From Amorphophallus konjac (lineage: Eukaryota > Streptophyta > Magnoliopsida > Alismatales > Araceae), in NCBI GenBank assembly GCA_022559845.1, contig CM040123.1, positions 303,106,642 through 303,170,641 of the forward strand: DNA of 64,000 nucleotides, read 5' to 3'. The notes under the pieces are model-generated. The model saw only the letters and a list, made by a program, of their open reading frames with translations. It was not told the origin of the DNA and ran no database searches. Position numbers and translations under genes: made by a program. Positions 11,150 to 23,852 of this stretch are shown here, one piece after another; the stretch's first letter is position 1, and each line of letters opens with the position of its first letter.

Positions 11150-13275
11150 TGATGCGGGACAGACACGCGACTCGACTCCAAATGGATATGCGATCCTCAG
11201 ACTCTAAGCAAGCTCGTGATCATCCCTAACGAGGGAAGCGTACGGACGTGCACGGTTGAGAAACCGGCAAATAGCTACGGTGGTCAACTCACAATTCGTG
11301 CCCGGATCGGGTCACGGGACGGTCTATCTCTCTCTCTCTCGCAGCAGCGGTGATATAAAAAGTATAGCGAGTTACGATCCTAGCATGCTCTCTAGCAGCG
11401 GCATAAAGAAATATATACGACATAAAGCAAATGCCGAGATGGGAGCGAATACGATACATCCACGTTACCGGGCGTGGGGAAGACTTCCCGGCCGATCTCG
11501 TACTCCCGGAACAGTAAATACACAATAATTACAGCAAGACAAATTACTATCCACTCCACGCAGGGAGGAAAAGGGTGACACAATGGGACCCGGGAGTAGC
11601 GGTTTCGGGTTGACGGGCCGCTTCTTGTGTTGCTTCGGCGGCACACGTACTCACAACCGTGGGGCCCACGTGTTGGTCCGAGGGGCCGTGTGGGACCGGG
11701 GTGGCACCACTATGGTGGGGACGCCTTGAGGGGCGCTCCCTGGGATGGCGGTATGCTGGTTCGCCGGCCGGAGGCCGGGCGGCTCCGTTCTTCACTCGCC
11801 GGAGTTGCTGCCCACGGATCTGAACTCTGTTTTAGACCCGCACGTCCCGACGAAATCTACTGCTGCGGTCACTCCCGACGTCGTATCGACGCACAAGAGT
11901 TATAGATGGAAAGCTGACTTGAAATCCTTCGATCTATGGCTGGAGAAAGAAATTTAAATTTCTCGTTGATGGCCTTTATCGAATTTTCAAGCTGCTGGCT
12001 CACAGGATCTGAAAACTTAGGATAAAACCAAGTTTTCCTGAGAGTTGGCATTGACCGCAATGTAGACCTTCGATTCAGCTTTTGAGCCCTTCATGAAAGT
12101 TGTAGAGACCGAAGAGAGGAAAATGGGGATATATTTTATGAAAGGTTTGGTGAAAGTTTCGATTTGTTGGGGATTTTATACTGACTTGTGGTCGGATATG
12201 GACAGCAGAAATAGAACTGAAGTTGGGGAAAAGACACAATTTCTACAAATAGGTAGAGGGCTTTTAAAATTCGAAGAAAATTTGTGGAGGATGGGGATGG
12301 TGGAAAGATCCTTCAATAAATTTGGAGATTAAAACAAAAATCAAGAAGTGGGCCTAAAGAGGGAAGAACTAAGCTTATGCTACACAGATCTGAAAAGGGA
12401 CAGATCAGGAAGACAGAAAGACACGAAAATAGAAAAATATAAAAAGAAGGTGAAATAACGGGATAATTTTACTGGAGGGTTGGGATCAAGTGGGGAACCA
12501 ACCCTGAAAATTTCAATTGTAGATGATGTCGGAGTTGGGTGTTAAAAATCCCAGAGTGAACCTCTGTCCAGCAGAACAGAACCTTGGACAGCACTTCGGA
12601 AGCGGCTTCGCGACGGCTCGATGGCGGCACGAACGGCGGCGGCAGCACCAGAGATGAATCTAGAGATAGAGGGGCTGAGATAGAAGGGGTTTCCACCCTG
12701 AAATCTTGAAGGAAGATGAAGGAACCAGAGGGAGAGAGAGGGGGGGCGCAAATCTGCTCCAAGCATTCAATAATTTTTCTTCTCATTAATTCTTTAAAAA
12801 TAGAAATACAAGGTACTTATAATAAATGACAAATGACCTAATCTACCCTTAGATCTAGGGTCAGGAGGGGTACTTAAGGGACTTCACATTTAAATGTGAT
12901 CAAACAAAAAAATAAAATTTCTAATTATTTCTAATGGGGGGGCGCCCCCTTGACCAAGGGGTAAGGGTAGGTGGCAAACTTTGACATTTTAAACTACTTG
13001 TCTCCCCATGTGTCCAATTGACTTGGCAAACCTTCTAGATGCCACCTTGGCTTTTGACCAGCCCCACATGGATGAGGTGGACCAATAGGGAAGGAGTGGG
13101 GGCCTCCTTGCATCTCCTACTGGTATTTTACACATAAACCCACACAATCCTAAGGAAGAACAAATAAGCTCAGAAAGCCTTACAATTACGAATCTACTTC
13201 CCCCATGATATAAAAATAAATAAAAGGACACAAATACAAAAATTAAATATATATGCTCGGAGTTGATTCCCATCA
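11150..13275 (-). repeat. TR-GAG 5' LTR
   Basis: Second copy of the 2.1-kb LTR, next to the primer site and so the 5' LTR of a minus-strand element. It shares with its partner the CT tract (11320-11340), the GC palindrome near 12937 and the W-box-like words. Confidence 0.9.
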
Positions 13276-13800
13276 TCCGATGTTATGGAGGGAAAAGAGC
13301 GAGAGAAGGAGAGAAAGAGAAGAGGGAGCTCGCGGCGGGGAGAGCAGAAGAGAAAGAGAGAGGGTGCAGGAGAGGGAGAGAGGGAGCCTGCAGCGGTGAG
13401 TTGAACAGGGAGAGAGAGGAGGGAGGGGGAACAAGAGAGGGTGAGAAGAAGAAGAAGAATAAGAAGAGAGAGGACGTTTGCGGGAAAGAAGAGGAAGAGA
13501 AAGGGGGGAGAGAAGAGAAGAAGAAGAAGAGGAACGAAGAAGGAGGGAGAAGATGTGTGAGAAGGGGAGAAGGACGTGTAGAGACGTGATTCCAGATAAA
13601 CGAGTTCACATAAAATTTAAAAATTATGACATTTTTATCAAATAAATAGTTATCTATTTTCATCAATTTTAAAAATTAAGTTAAAAATTGACATAACATA
13701 TTTTTTTAGGTAGAAATATATTTTTTTAAATGTTCCCAAACACCCTATAAAGATAAAGATAGATAGAGAGAGAAAAAGATAATTTAAAAATTCTCAAGAA
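13276..13800. other. Purine-rich spacer, then AT-rich
   Basis: 13276-13590 is almost pure GA/GAA on the plus strand and continues the GA-rich stretch that ends at 6661. 13591-13800 is AT-rich. Open frames here (for example a Ser/Pro-rich one on the minus strand) are products of the base bias, not genes. Confidence 0.6.
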
Positions 13801-13933
13801 ATGTCCAATAAATGTTTCTTCTATATCTAGATATTTTTTAAAAAAATCTTTTTGTTCGATTATTTTCAAAAACAACCTCAGCTGTTGAGAGGGATGCTCA
13901 AAAGGTCCACCGGTGATCTCATCTTTGTCGGCC

Positions 13934-13972
<39 letters not shown>

Positions 13973-14420
13973 CCCCCAATAAATGTCATCTCTCTCCGGA
14001 GTTTTTTATTATTATTATTTTTTCTCACATCTCGCCTCTCTCCATTGACACCGGCGAATATTTGAACGGCGCTTGCACGCAGCACGCCAACGTCGGGGCC
14101 AAATTATCAATATTGTTAAATACCATACTTATTAGAAGGGCCATAGAAAAAATGCTATTCCTAAATTTACATTGCATCAAAGTACTTGCAAAATTACTCC
14201 CAAGGTTACTTAACATAAGCGTTGCTGGGAATATACCATCTTTAATTACCATTAGTGGCAAAAAATATTACTATCTAACAATGTACCCTTGTGTGATATA
14301 GAAGAAACCCCAATTGTCTAGTTAATGGTCAAGGCTTCAAGGGGTCCAACATCGGACTCCCCACATCTTCTCTAATATAAAAACTCCCCATCTCTTCATG
14401 GAGCGATTTTGAAAGTGGAC

Positions 14421-14475
<55 letters not shown>

Positions 14476-14534
14476 TAATTACATATCCATCCCTTTCTCG
14501 GCTTTTTTCCCCTTATCTCTCTCCCCCCGGCACC

Positions 14535-14585
<51 letters not shown>

Positions 14586-15199
14586 TAAATGTCCAATAAA
14601 TGTTTCTTCTATATCTAGATATTTTTTAAAAAAATCTTTTTGTTCGATTATTTTCAAAAACAACCTCAGCTGTTGAGAGGGATGCTCAAAAGGTCGACCG
14701 GTGATCTCATCTTTGTCGGCCACCCTCTCTCTCTCTCTCTCTCTCTCTTCCCCCCCAATAAATGTCATCTCTCTCCGGAGTTTTTTATTATTATTATTTT
14801 TTCTCACATCTCGCCTCTCTCCATTGACACCGGCGAATATTTGAACGGCGCTTGCACGCAGCACGCCAACGCCGGGGCCAAATTATCAATATTGTTAAAT
14901 ACCATACTTATTAGAAGGGCCATAGAAAAAATGCTATTCCTAAATTTACATTGCATCAAAGTACTTGCAAAATTACTCCCAAGGTTACTTAACATAAGCG
15001 TTGCTGGGAATATACCATCTTTAATTACCATTAGTGGCAAAAAAAATTACTATCTAACAATGTACCCTTGTGTGATATAGAAGAAACCCCAATTGTCTAG
15101 TTAATGGTCAAGGCTTCAAGGGGTCCAACATCGGACTCCCCACATCTTCTCTAATATAAAAACTCCCCATCTCTTCATGGAACGATTTTGAAAGTGGAC

Positions 15200-15276
<77 letters not shown>

Positions 15277-15285
15277 TAATTACAT
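13801..15285. repeat. Tandem duplication, 788-bp offset, around CT microsatellites
   Basis: 13801-14484 and 14589-15285 are copies that differ at only a handful of positions outside the CT runs (for example GTCCACCGG/GTCGACCGG, GTCGGGG/GCCGGGG). Each copy has a CT run near its start (13936-13969; about 14725-14750), an (ATT)n stretch, about 300 bp of moderate-complexity sequence, a TATA-like word CTAATATAAAAACTCC (about 14370; 15152) and a long CT run near its end (14424-14469; 15203-15271). A further CT run fills 14535-14579 between the copies. I recognise no gene product in it. Confidence 0.9.
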
Positions 15286-15521
15286 GCACTGGATGAGCCG
15301 ATCAATGCTCAGAATCCAATTCCGTCGTCAGCATCCCGAATGAGAATTTTGAACGGCATGAAAAAGGCTCCCCCCTCCTGTATAGAACATATGCAGCATG
15401 CCGGCATCGGATGGGCCAATCAATGGTCAGAATCCAATTCCGCCGTCAGCATCCCGAACGAGAATTTTGAACGGCATGAAAAAGGCTCCCCACTCCTGTA
15501 TAGAATATATTCAAAATGTTT
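15286..15521. repeat. Direct duplication of 118 bp
   Basis: 15286-15403 and 15404-15521 are adjacent copies sharing CAGAATCCAATTCCG, CAGCATCCCGAA and GAATTTTGAACGGCATGAAA. A few base changes separate them. The block starts where the 788-bp duplication ends. Confidence 0.85.
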
Positions 15522-16334
15522 CATATTGTATACCACGAACGTACATTATTGTAATCAAGAAAAGGAAACCTTGATAAATATATATAGCTTTTCTTAAAAG
15601 TGAATTTACATTAAAATCAATCTTATATTTACATTTATACTCATATATATATATATATATATATATATCCCTCTCATGTGAATTAAAAAAGTGACTTATG
15701 AAAATAAATTAATTATTATTAATAATCATATGTTGTAAAAATATCATCGTCGTAATGGTTTGTTACTATCCGTCCACTTAACCATGATTATCTTTAATTA
15801 GATCTATGAAAAGATAAAAATATATTTAATTAAAATAAAATAAATCATCATTAGTTAAAAACTACCCTGCAACCTAATTAAAAACAAAAGAAAAAAATAC
15901 ACTTTTGAATAACTTCTAGCTACCATGCTCCACGTCATGATCATGCATGCATCCTTATTAATTAGGTGTCCTGTGAACGTCGGACATGGACCAACCGCTA
16001 ATTAATTAATCCCGTTTAATTACAGAGAAGAGTTAATTAGTACTGGCAGGAGACGTCATCATAATCCGTGACTCGTGCATGCATTCACTCACCAGGGTGG
16101 TTCACAGGTTTAATTTCACAATTAATTCTACAAATCAAGTACTATAGATTAGCTACCTAGCCTTACATTACAAGACTTTAATTCTTCATATAATTAATTA
16201 TCCAAAGACCTTGATTATAAACAATGCGGCCGGGTTTCACTTGGATTAACGAGGGATTGAAGCAAATAGTTGGCAGAGAAGCATATATGATCATGGAATG
16301 TGGACAATGAGATTTGTCTTTTTCAAAGTCTAAT
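15522..16334. other. AT-rich spacer
   Basis: No gene or known repeat is visible. It includes an (AT)n run at 15642-15668 and several ATTAATTA words. It ends at the LINE target site. Confidence 0.6.
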
Positions 16335-16553
16335 TAAACTTGCACACAACTCGCGAGAGGTCTCGACAGCGGCTGCTAGGGTTTACCCCAACGTGGTTGC
16401 CGATCATGGTCGCCCCTGGGGGGCCGTCGGTGCCCCCCCCCCCCAGATCCCCTCCCTCCGCCTTCTTCCGCTTCTCCTATTCCTCCTCTGGCCACGACAG
16501 CTTCGCGGCCTGGAGGCCTGAGTCGGTCCTTTGCTGAGATTCTTTCTTCTTCC

Positions 16554-18094
16554 ATGTCGCCACCGGTCGTGCATGGCACTGTGCATGAACATGCCTTGAC
16601 AGATAATGGAGAACCTGATGTTTTCTTCAGTAAGAAGGAGATTTCACTTTCTCTGCAACCTTTCTCCTTTGCTCTCGTGGCCCGTACCCCTCGTGGTAGG
16701 CCATCGTTCCCTAAAATTAGGTCTCATCTATCCAAAAGATTCAGTTTCAAAGAAGATTTTATGATCAGTGCTCTCGACTCTCGGCACCTTCTACTTCGGT
16801 TTCGCAACTATGATGACTACCTTCAACTTCTCCTACGGGACTCTCTGTACGTTCATGGACAGCTGTTCAGATTTTTCAAGTGGACTATGGATTTCTCTCC
16901 GTCAGCAGATTCGCCAATTCTTCCAGTCTGGATTGCTTTTCCCGGGCTACCCGTCAATTTCTTTCTTGAACCGATGTTCCGATCGATTGTTGGCAATATA
17001 GGCCGGGTTTTAAAAATTGACCCATCTACACTTAATCTATCTAATACCACCACTGCGCGTGTCTGCATTGAATTGGATGTATCGAAGCCTCATCCCTCTC
17101 GGGTGTGGATTGGTCTCCCAGGAGGCGGGGCTTGGCAAGAAGTCTTCTATCCTGCTCTGCCGGCCTTTTGCTCTTCTCGTGCTCGGCTTGGTCGCAATGT
17201 GGATGCCTGCAAAATTGAAAGAATATTGCCCTGGATTGGTGAAGCTTTGGATACAGCTTCTACTCTTACTCGCCCTCGGACTGGTCCAACCATAAATACT
17301 TCCAGGATAATCTGACAGTCGGTTGCTTCTAAGAAGGCTATGGACGCACCAGGCATTGGCGTGAAGGAAACTTTGCAACCCTCCCCTGTCCAGGAGGGCA
17401 TTGCAGCCCCTACATCTAGTGTTGGTCTAGAGATTTCTGGTGAGCCATCATCGAACGTTATTCCTCATAAAGCTATAAATGAGTCTGTTGCAAAGGGGTA
17501 TGCCCTGTGTCGGCTTCCCTGGTCTCTCCTTCGGAGTCGACTCCTCTAGATCCAGAGTCGACTCCGCTTCTGGGCCCTCCTTCGGAGTCGATTCCTCTGG
17601 TTTTAGAGTCGACTACACTGATGTCTGACCCTATCGCTACTCATCCGGGGTCGACCCTACTGGCCCTAGAGCCGGCTCCGCTGGTGTTGGCTCCACGAGA
17701 TTTTGTACCAGCTTTTGCTGCCTCTGGTTCTCCTTTGATGTCTAGTTTGCGGGGATCTAAGGCAACTTCTCAAGCTCCCTTGGTCGATCTTGATGCTCAC
17801 CTTTAGCCGGAGCTCCTTTCATCCCAAATTTCTGTTCAGGCAGGTGCTATTGTCCCTGTCCCAGAGCTGGCTGTGGTGGGCCTTGGCCAATGCCAGGTAG
17901 AGCATGCTAAAGGGTGTAATATAGGAAAGGAATCATTACAACAGAAGAATATACATCTTTGTCGGCAGAAAATTGCTTTAATTGCTGACATTAGCAATGT
18001 GTGTATTATGCATAAAGGGCGCTCTGGAGTCTTTACAAGGTCGATGAAGAAGACTGGGTCCGCGGGTAATCTTCCTGAAATTACTCACTTTTGA
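16554..18094 (+). pseudogene. LINE ORF1 (DUF4283, RNA-binding)
   Basis: ORF1 proteins of plant L1 elements bind the element RNA. Residues about 20-190 match DUF4283: SLQPFSFALVARTPRGRPSF, the HLLLRFRNYDDYLQLL stretch, FFKWTMDF, and WIAFPGLPVNFF. The zinc knuckle that should follow is badly damaged (the segment near 17165-17215 keeps only one clear cysteine pair, with Ser and Arg where Cys and His are expected). A TGA at 17313 ends the first 253 codons; the frame runs on to about 17510, then shifts to another frame that goes through a TAG at 17804 to the real end. The C-terminal half is rich in Pro, Ser and Leu, including repeats of a P-x-ES-(T/I)-PL unit at 17520-17610. The stop TGA (18092-18094) overlaps the ORF2 start ATG (18094-18096) as TGATG. 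Confidence 0.85.
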
Positions 18095-21000
18095 TGACGT
18101 TTATTATTTGGAACATTAGAGGAATTGGGAATGATCTTTCCCAGGGCCGAGTCAAGCTTTTGCTTAGATCTTACAAAATTGATTGCATTGTTCTTTTGGA
18201 GCCCAAAATTAATGTATGCTATTTGGAAAGGACTTGTAGGAAGTTGGGTATGGACAAGGCAGTTGCCAATGGTGATAATATGGCACACATTTGGGTGATG
18301 TGGAAAGAACCTCTGAATTTTTCTGTTATCTGTCAGGATGATTAGCAAATATCTCTCATGCAGACTAATGCCTCCATGCCTAATTTCCACGTTTCTTTCG
18401 TCTATGCTAAGTCTTCAATTAGAGAAAGACGTACTCTTTGGGCTTCTTTGAATAATTTACATTCTCTGATCAGTGGACCATGGCTTGTGGCGGGGGATTT
18501 TAATTATATCTTGGACATTGATGAGAAGCTTGAGGGTAACCCTCCTTGCTTAATGTCTATCTCTGATTTTGAGGACCATGTGAATGATTGTACTCTTACA
18601 GATGCTGGATTCATGGGCTCTAAATACACCTGGCATAATAATCAACATGGGGGCAAGGGGATTTGGGCTAAGCTGTTGAGCATCTGTCTAGGGAGGTTTC
18701 AGACCATACACCACTCCTTGTTAAATTAGCCTCCCTGGACAGATTTAAGAGCAGATTTTGCTTTCAACAAATGTGGACTTCGCATGATCAGTTCCTTGTG
18801 GATGTGGAATTATGTTGGCGTACTAGCCCGCTGGCCTCCTCTTCCATTACTACATTATACCTAAAACTGAAGTACATGAGGAAAATATTTCAGGTGTGGA
18901 ACAAACAAGTATTTAGTGATGTTCACATGAACCTAATGGCTGCAGAAGATTCTGTTTTGAAGGCTGAGCATCTTTATGATGTACATCCTACCCAGGCCAA
19001 TTCAGCTAACTTAGAGGATGCCAAGTCTGTTCTTGCTGACCGTTTGCTGCAGCAGGAATGTTTTTGGAGGCAGAAATCTAGAGTTCGCTAGCTTGTTGAA
19101 GAAGACAGGAATACAAAGTTTTTTCACATGATAGCTGTTGCTGATAGAAGGAGGAATATGATTTCTCAACTTTGCAATTCAGCAGGGATTCTTACCTCGG
19201 ATCATGAGGAGATGAAGGGCATTGCTGTTGCTCATTTTCAACAAGCATTTACATCTCAAGATTATTGCATTGATGAGAACATTCTGAATAGTATTCCTCA
19301 GGTGGTGTCTTCAGAAGATAATGATCTTTTATTTGCTGTCCCTAATGATACTGAAATTCATGATGTCGTTTTCTCCATGTCCCCTGATAGTGCTCCTGGA
19401 CCTGATAGATTCACGGGGGCCTTTTTCCAAAAAGCTTGGTCAGTTATTGCAGGTGTGGTGGTCAATGCCCTTCAAGAGTTCTTTTTGGTTCAGAAGATTC
19501 TACCTAGATGTGTGACTGCCACCCTCATTGCTCTCATTCCTAAAGTAAAAAATGCGTCTGAAATCTCTGATTATCGGCCTATTAGCTTGTGTAACTTCTA
19601 TAAGATTATTTCTAAAATCATCAGCAGTAGGCTAGCTACCATTCTGCCAAATATTATCTCTATGGAGCAATCTGCTTTTGTGAAGAGGAGACAAATTGTT
19701 GAAAATATTGCTCTTGCACAATAATTGGTCCATGAGCTTGGCAGGAAAACTAGAGGTAGCAATGTTATGTTTGTGTTGGATATGGCCAAGGCATATGATC
19801 GCCTTGAGTGGGATTTCTTATTTGCTGTTTTGAAAAGGTTTGGCTTCAGTGTTTCATTCATAAGCCTTGTTGAAACTATGGTTAACAATTGTTAGTTTTC
19901 TGTTTTACTAAATAGTGACTTAGCTGGATTCTTTAGATCCTCCATGGGAATACGTCAAGGTGATCCTATTGCCTCATCTCTTTTCATTACTGCAGAGGAA
20001 GCATTAAGTAGATGACTGCATGAAGCTTATGTTAATGGCCGGGTGGATTTGTTTGTTGGTCCTCGTAGGTGCCCAAATATTTCTCATTTATTATTTGCTG
20101 ATGATATCTTAATCTTTAGCAAGGCTATGGCTGCTTCTTTCAGAAACCTTTTGAATGTGTTAAGAGCTTATGAAAGAGCTTATGAAAGAGCTTCTGGGCA
20201 ACTAATTAATGTGGGGAAACGTGGCTTTTTCATTCACTCCAGAGCCAATGCTTCTTTAGCTAAAAGGATTCAGGACATCACTGGCTTCTCTCGCCACTCC
20301 TTCCCTCACAAATATTTGGGCTCCCTCCCGTGCTGGGTAGGACTAAGAAAATTCATTTTGCTGGCATTATCTCCTCCATTCAGAAGTGCATTGAAGGTTG
20401 GCATGCTAACTTTCTTTCACAAGGAGCTAGAGTGATTTTAATAAAGCATGTTCTCACATCTATTCCTATCTATTCGTTGGCTTCTTCTCCCCTTCATATT
20501 GTAATCCATCAGACTTTAGAGCGCTCTTTTGCTAACTTTTTATGGGGCTCTTCCAAGCAAGGCAACAGAAGGCATTGGAGATCTTGGAAGGATGCCTGTA
20601 AATCGCTCTCTTATGGTGGTCTTGGAATCATGTCACTAAGGCATATGGAATTAGCTCTGCGTGTCAAGATGCTCTGGAAGGCTTTGCATTCTAATTCTCT
20701 TTGGGCTGAGTTTTTCAAGGCTAAATATATCTTTGGTCGTCATATTATTGATGTCAACTTTAATGACATGAAAGGGCATGCCAGGAGATGCTGGTTGTAA
20801 GCAAAAAATCAGATTCTGCAGCACAAAAGAATTGTCATTGGTGATAGTTGTTGTTCTAATTTTTGGCAGGACATATGGCTTGGCAATCAAAGATTGGCTT
20901 CGTATGTTTCCAATGAAAACATTCCCAACTTTAAGGCCACTATCAGGGATATCATTATGCACCCCACTCATGAGGATATCTTATTTATGGAAAGATTCCT

Positions 21001-22188
21001 TCCTCCTGATATTAGAACAACTATCAGGCATGTCACCCTTTTCCAAGATCCTGATAAGGAGGTTTGGAGTCTGTCCTCCACCGGTGATTACTTGGTTTCT
21101 TCTATTTATAAAGGCACTAGTCACCATCTCCCTAATGAGAATTTTCATTCTTGGGATCGAATCTGGTCCAAATGGTTGCCTATCAAACTCTCCGTGCACA
21201 TGTGGAAAATTTTCTTTAATTGTCTTCCGACTGAAGCTAATGTTAAATCTCTTGGTATCCCTTTATGTTCCAAATGTCTTTGCTGTGAGGATAATCATGA
21301 GGAGGATAGTAATCATCTTTTGGTTAACTGTGAGTGGGCATCTTATGTTTGGTCTTCCTTCCAAGCTAAAGGTCTACAGATTTGGGGTAATTCAGCTAGA
21401 GCCATGATCTCAAACTCTATTCAAGATATTAAGAACAAGTCTTTGTTTGGTCTTTTTACACTTGTTGCAGTCGCTTATGGCATATGAGAATTGTGGAAAT
21501 CCAGAAATGCTGCTAAATATGAGGGGAGGAGAATTTCTAGGCATAGCCTGTATCACAAAATTATTATGCAGGTAAAGCATATCATTGACGCTGTTGATCT
21601 TAAAGAAGACAACCATAGCAGGCGGAGAATCTTGGCTATTTTGGTATAAAGGCATCTACAAATGGCTATCCTCAGGTGAAACTTATTAAGTGGCTCTGCC
21701 CCCCTTGGCCACATCTCAAACTTAACACTGATGGAGCATGCAAGCAGTCAAGAGAGTCAGGTGGTGGTGGTGTTATTAGAGATTCTCAAGGGAATATTTT
21801 TTAGCCTTCTCACACTTCTATGCGCATTGTAATAGCATTATTGCAGAAGCCATGGCTCTTCTTGATGGTGTCAAATATCTTCAAACTGTGACTTCTCAGC
21901 CGGCTCTTATTGAATGTGATTCTCAAGTTCTTGTGCAAGTTCTTAACAAACAGGTTCCCTACCCATGGGCGATCCTCATCTATGTCGGAGAAATCTAGAG
22001 TATACTACCTCATATGGATACCATTTCACACATTACAGAGAGGCCAATATAGTTGTGGATTCTTTAGCTACATTAGCTTGCATTACGAAATATAATTTAT
22101 TTTTTTCTTTACAGCAAGAGCTACCTAGAACTGTTAAGGGTGCTACTCGCTTAGATAAGCTAGGTATGCCTAACATTCGTTTGATGTA
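18094..22188 (+). pseudogene. LINE ORF2: endonuclease, reverse transcriptase, RNase H
   Basis: ORF2 nicks DNA and copies the RNA at the nick. Domains in order: AP endonuclease from 18094 (IIWNIRGIG, AGDFN at about 18497, DAGFMGSKYTW), reverse transcriptase about 19130-20300 (PDSAPGPDRFTGAFF, LIALIPK, DYRPISLCNFYKIISK, LDMAKAYDRLEWDF, GIRQGDPIASSLF, catalytic FADD at about 20094), zf-RVT cysteine/histidine region about 21060-21350, and an RNase H domain from about 21725 (NTDGACKQ). Damage: TAG at 18343, a deletion of some 50 codons with frameshift near 18675, TAG 19089, TAA 19722, TAG about 19893, TGA about 20012, a frameshift near 20320, TAA near 20798 and TGA at 21485. A 12-bp in-frame duplication gives AYERAYER just after FADD. 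The domain set and order are standard for plant L1 elements. Confidence 0.92.
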
Positions 22189-22338
22189 ATTGTTATAATT
22201 CTTTTTTGTGTTAATAAAATTTACCTCCTAGTTGTCCGGTGGTGGAGTGGCTATTCCCCCTACCCCTGGTAGGGGGTGCACTCTCCTACCTGCCTCTAGG
22301 TAGGGTTTTTCCAAAAAAAAATATCTAAACTTGCACAC

Positions 22339-23753
22339 CACGTCCTCCTCCTCCTTTGCAGTCGTCACCTCTCTATTCCCCTCAGATTTTGATAAATAAA
22401 AAAAAACACAGTTCACCTCTCAAAATATAGACTCAGATCATAAATTCATTTTATAAAATTTATTAAAAATTAAAAATTAAAAATTTTAATTTTTTTAAAA
22501 TATTTTTATATTATATATTTTTATAAAAATTATAAATTTTAATATATATTAAAAAATATGATTAAATGAGAGCATTGAGTTTCTTACGATGAGGAGGGAT
22601 GGACGTGTTATGTGCGAGAGAACACGGTTTCATAGATGATTAGATTTGTTTAATAGGATTTGAACGGCTAATAGGATTTGAACGGCTTATATGGCAACCT
22701 CGTGGGAACGTTCGCAAGTTGCCGACACCGTATGAACGTTGCCCTATATATATATATATATAATCATTGGCATGTACGTGTTCTCAAGTGCAGATTATAT
22801 AGCTTCAATTTTAATGTCGATCCATTGGTACATGGGACAAGTGTTCAATAAATTATTGAACTGTATAATCTTACTTAACAAGTCAAATAGCAAATGTTTG
22901 GGCGTTCTAAATAAAATTAAAACTTATGGTCTCTTCATTTATGTATATATCATGTTGTCCGTTCCGTCGTCATTGCTAATTAACAAGGAGTTCCAAGCAG
23001 TTGATTATGTACGAGCTAATGGACTGTTGTTAATTGCCAGCCGAGGGCTGGCAACGATATATAAACAGGGATTTTGGTTATTAACGTTGCCTTTCTTAAT
23101 TGTTAGCGATCTACGAACTAATTAATCCATCATTTGCACCACCATGCACCAGCGAGATTTGTAAAAATTATTGCTTCCTTAAGATTTCCAACGTACGTAA
23201 CCCACCCACCCTGCAAGGTCACCCAATTGCATGATTTGCATTAAAAAAAAAGCTCAATTCCCAGATTTAGCACCGAAGACAAATTAATTACATGATTTGC
23301 ATTAAAAAACAGTATTAGGTAGTTCCCATTTACCACTGAACAGGTTAATCAATGTCAAACTAAATTCATTTTCTGATTACGAGGTTAATGTCAAAGCTCA
23401 CCCAATGTCACAAGTTCACCGCGAATGAACAAGAGGACTTCGCATCCTTCCAAAATCTAGGACTCGGCAGGAAGAGGCGTCAAAAGCGTCCAACACAAAC
23501 CCAGTCAAAAATAAGGTTTTTTTTCATATAAATTAATGTTAAATATCTATTTGTGAAAATATCATGTCTTAAAATATATTAACAATAACCATATTACTAC
23601 ATTTGTCAAAATAGTACAAAAATATCACTGTAGTTAATTTACATCGATGTAAAAATAAATATTTTAAAAAGATTCAAATATTCTCTTCATTTTGTAATGA
23701 AATGTGTAAAATATTTCTCACAAATATCAAATTCCCATCCTCTCATAAAAAAT

Positions 23754-23784
<31 letters not shown>

Positions 23785-23847
23785 AACTTATGGAGAGAAA
23801 AGGAGGCACCGAAGGGGACTTCCCTCTTCGGCACTGGTAACCCCCAC
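22339..23847. other. AT-rich spacer with simple repeats
   Basis: No gene is recognised. It holds long A/T runs (22440-22560), an (AT)n at 22745-22762, a directly repeated AATAGGATTTGAACGGCT word at about 22658-22693, a perfect hairpin at 23034-23054, and a (GA)n run at 23759-23784 leading into the Sirevirus insertion site. A 128-codon open frame at 22739-23125 starts inside the AT microsatellite and has no recognisable domain. Confidence 0.5.
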
Positions 23848-23852
23848 CCTCC

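Larger units (their letters stand above)
6667..13275 (-). mobile_element. Pol-less LTR retrotransposon, TR-GAG type
   Basis: The element has two near-equal LTRs (2,123 and 2,126 bp) that begin TGATGCGGGAC and end CCTATCA/CCCATCA, and flanks TCCGG and TCCGA (5-bp target duplication with one change). It reads on the minus strand: a Met-tRNA primer site abuts the right LTR and a purine tract abuts the left LTR. The 2.36-kb interior encodes a chromovirus-like gag and one further ORF, with no protease, reverse transcriptase, RNase H or integrase. It would need enzymes from a partner element. The LTRs differ at about 3 of the first 60 positions, so insertion is not very recent. Confidence 0.9.
16348..22325 (+). 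mobile_element. Full-length L1-type LINE, decayed
   Basis: A 6.0-kb non-LTR retrotransposon. The 13-bp word TAAACTTGCACAC occurs just before it (16335-16347) and just after its A-rich tail (22326-22338), giving a target duplication and exact ends. It has a GC-rich 5' UTR, ORF1 with DUF4283, ORF2 with AP endonuclease, reverse transcriptase, zf-RVT and RNase H, and a short 3' UTR ending in A9. It landed in AT-rich spacer DNA. Several stops, frameshifts and an internal deletion in the endonuclease make it inactive. Confidence 0.95.

Noticed and set aside
13283..13666. 127-codon Ser/Pro/Phe-rich frame, minus strand
   Set aside because: Complement of a GA/GAA-rich tract; amino acid content follows the base bias.
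14025..15040. Two near-identical 78-codon minus frames in the tandem duplication
   Set aside because: Duplicate copies of a short unmatched frame, with no evidence of coding beyond being copied.
20168..20191. In-frame 12-bp duplication in LINE RT (AYERAYER)
   Set aside because: Noted in the ORF2 entry; a single slippage event in a dead gene, not worth a separate finding.
22739..23125. 128-codon frame starting at the AT repeat
   Set aside because: Begins inside a microsatellite, no recognisable domain; AT-rich spacer.
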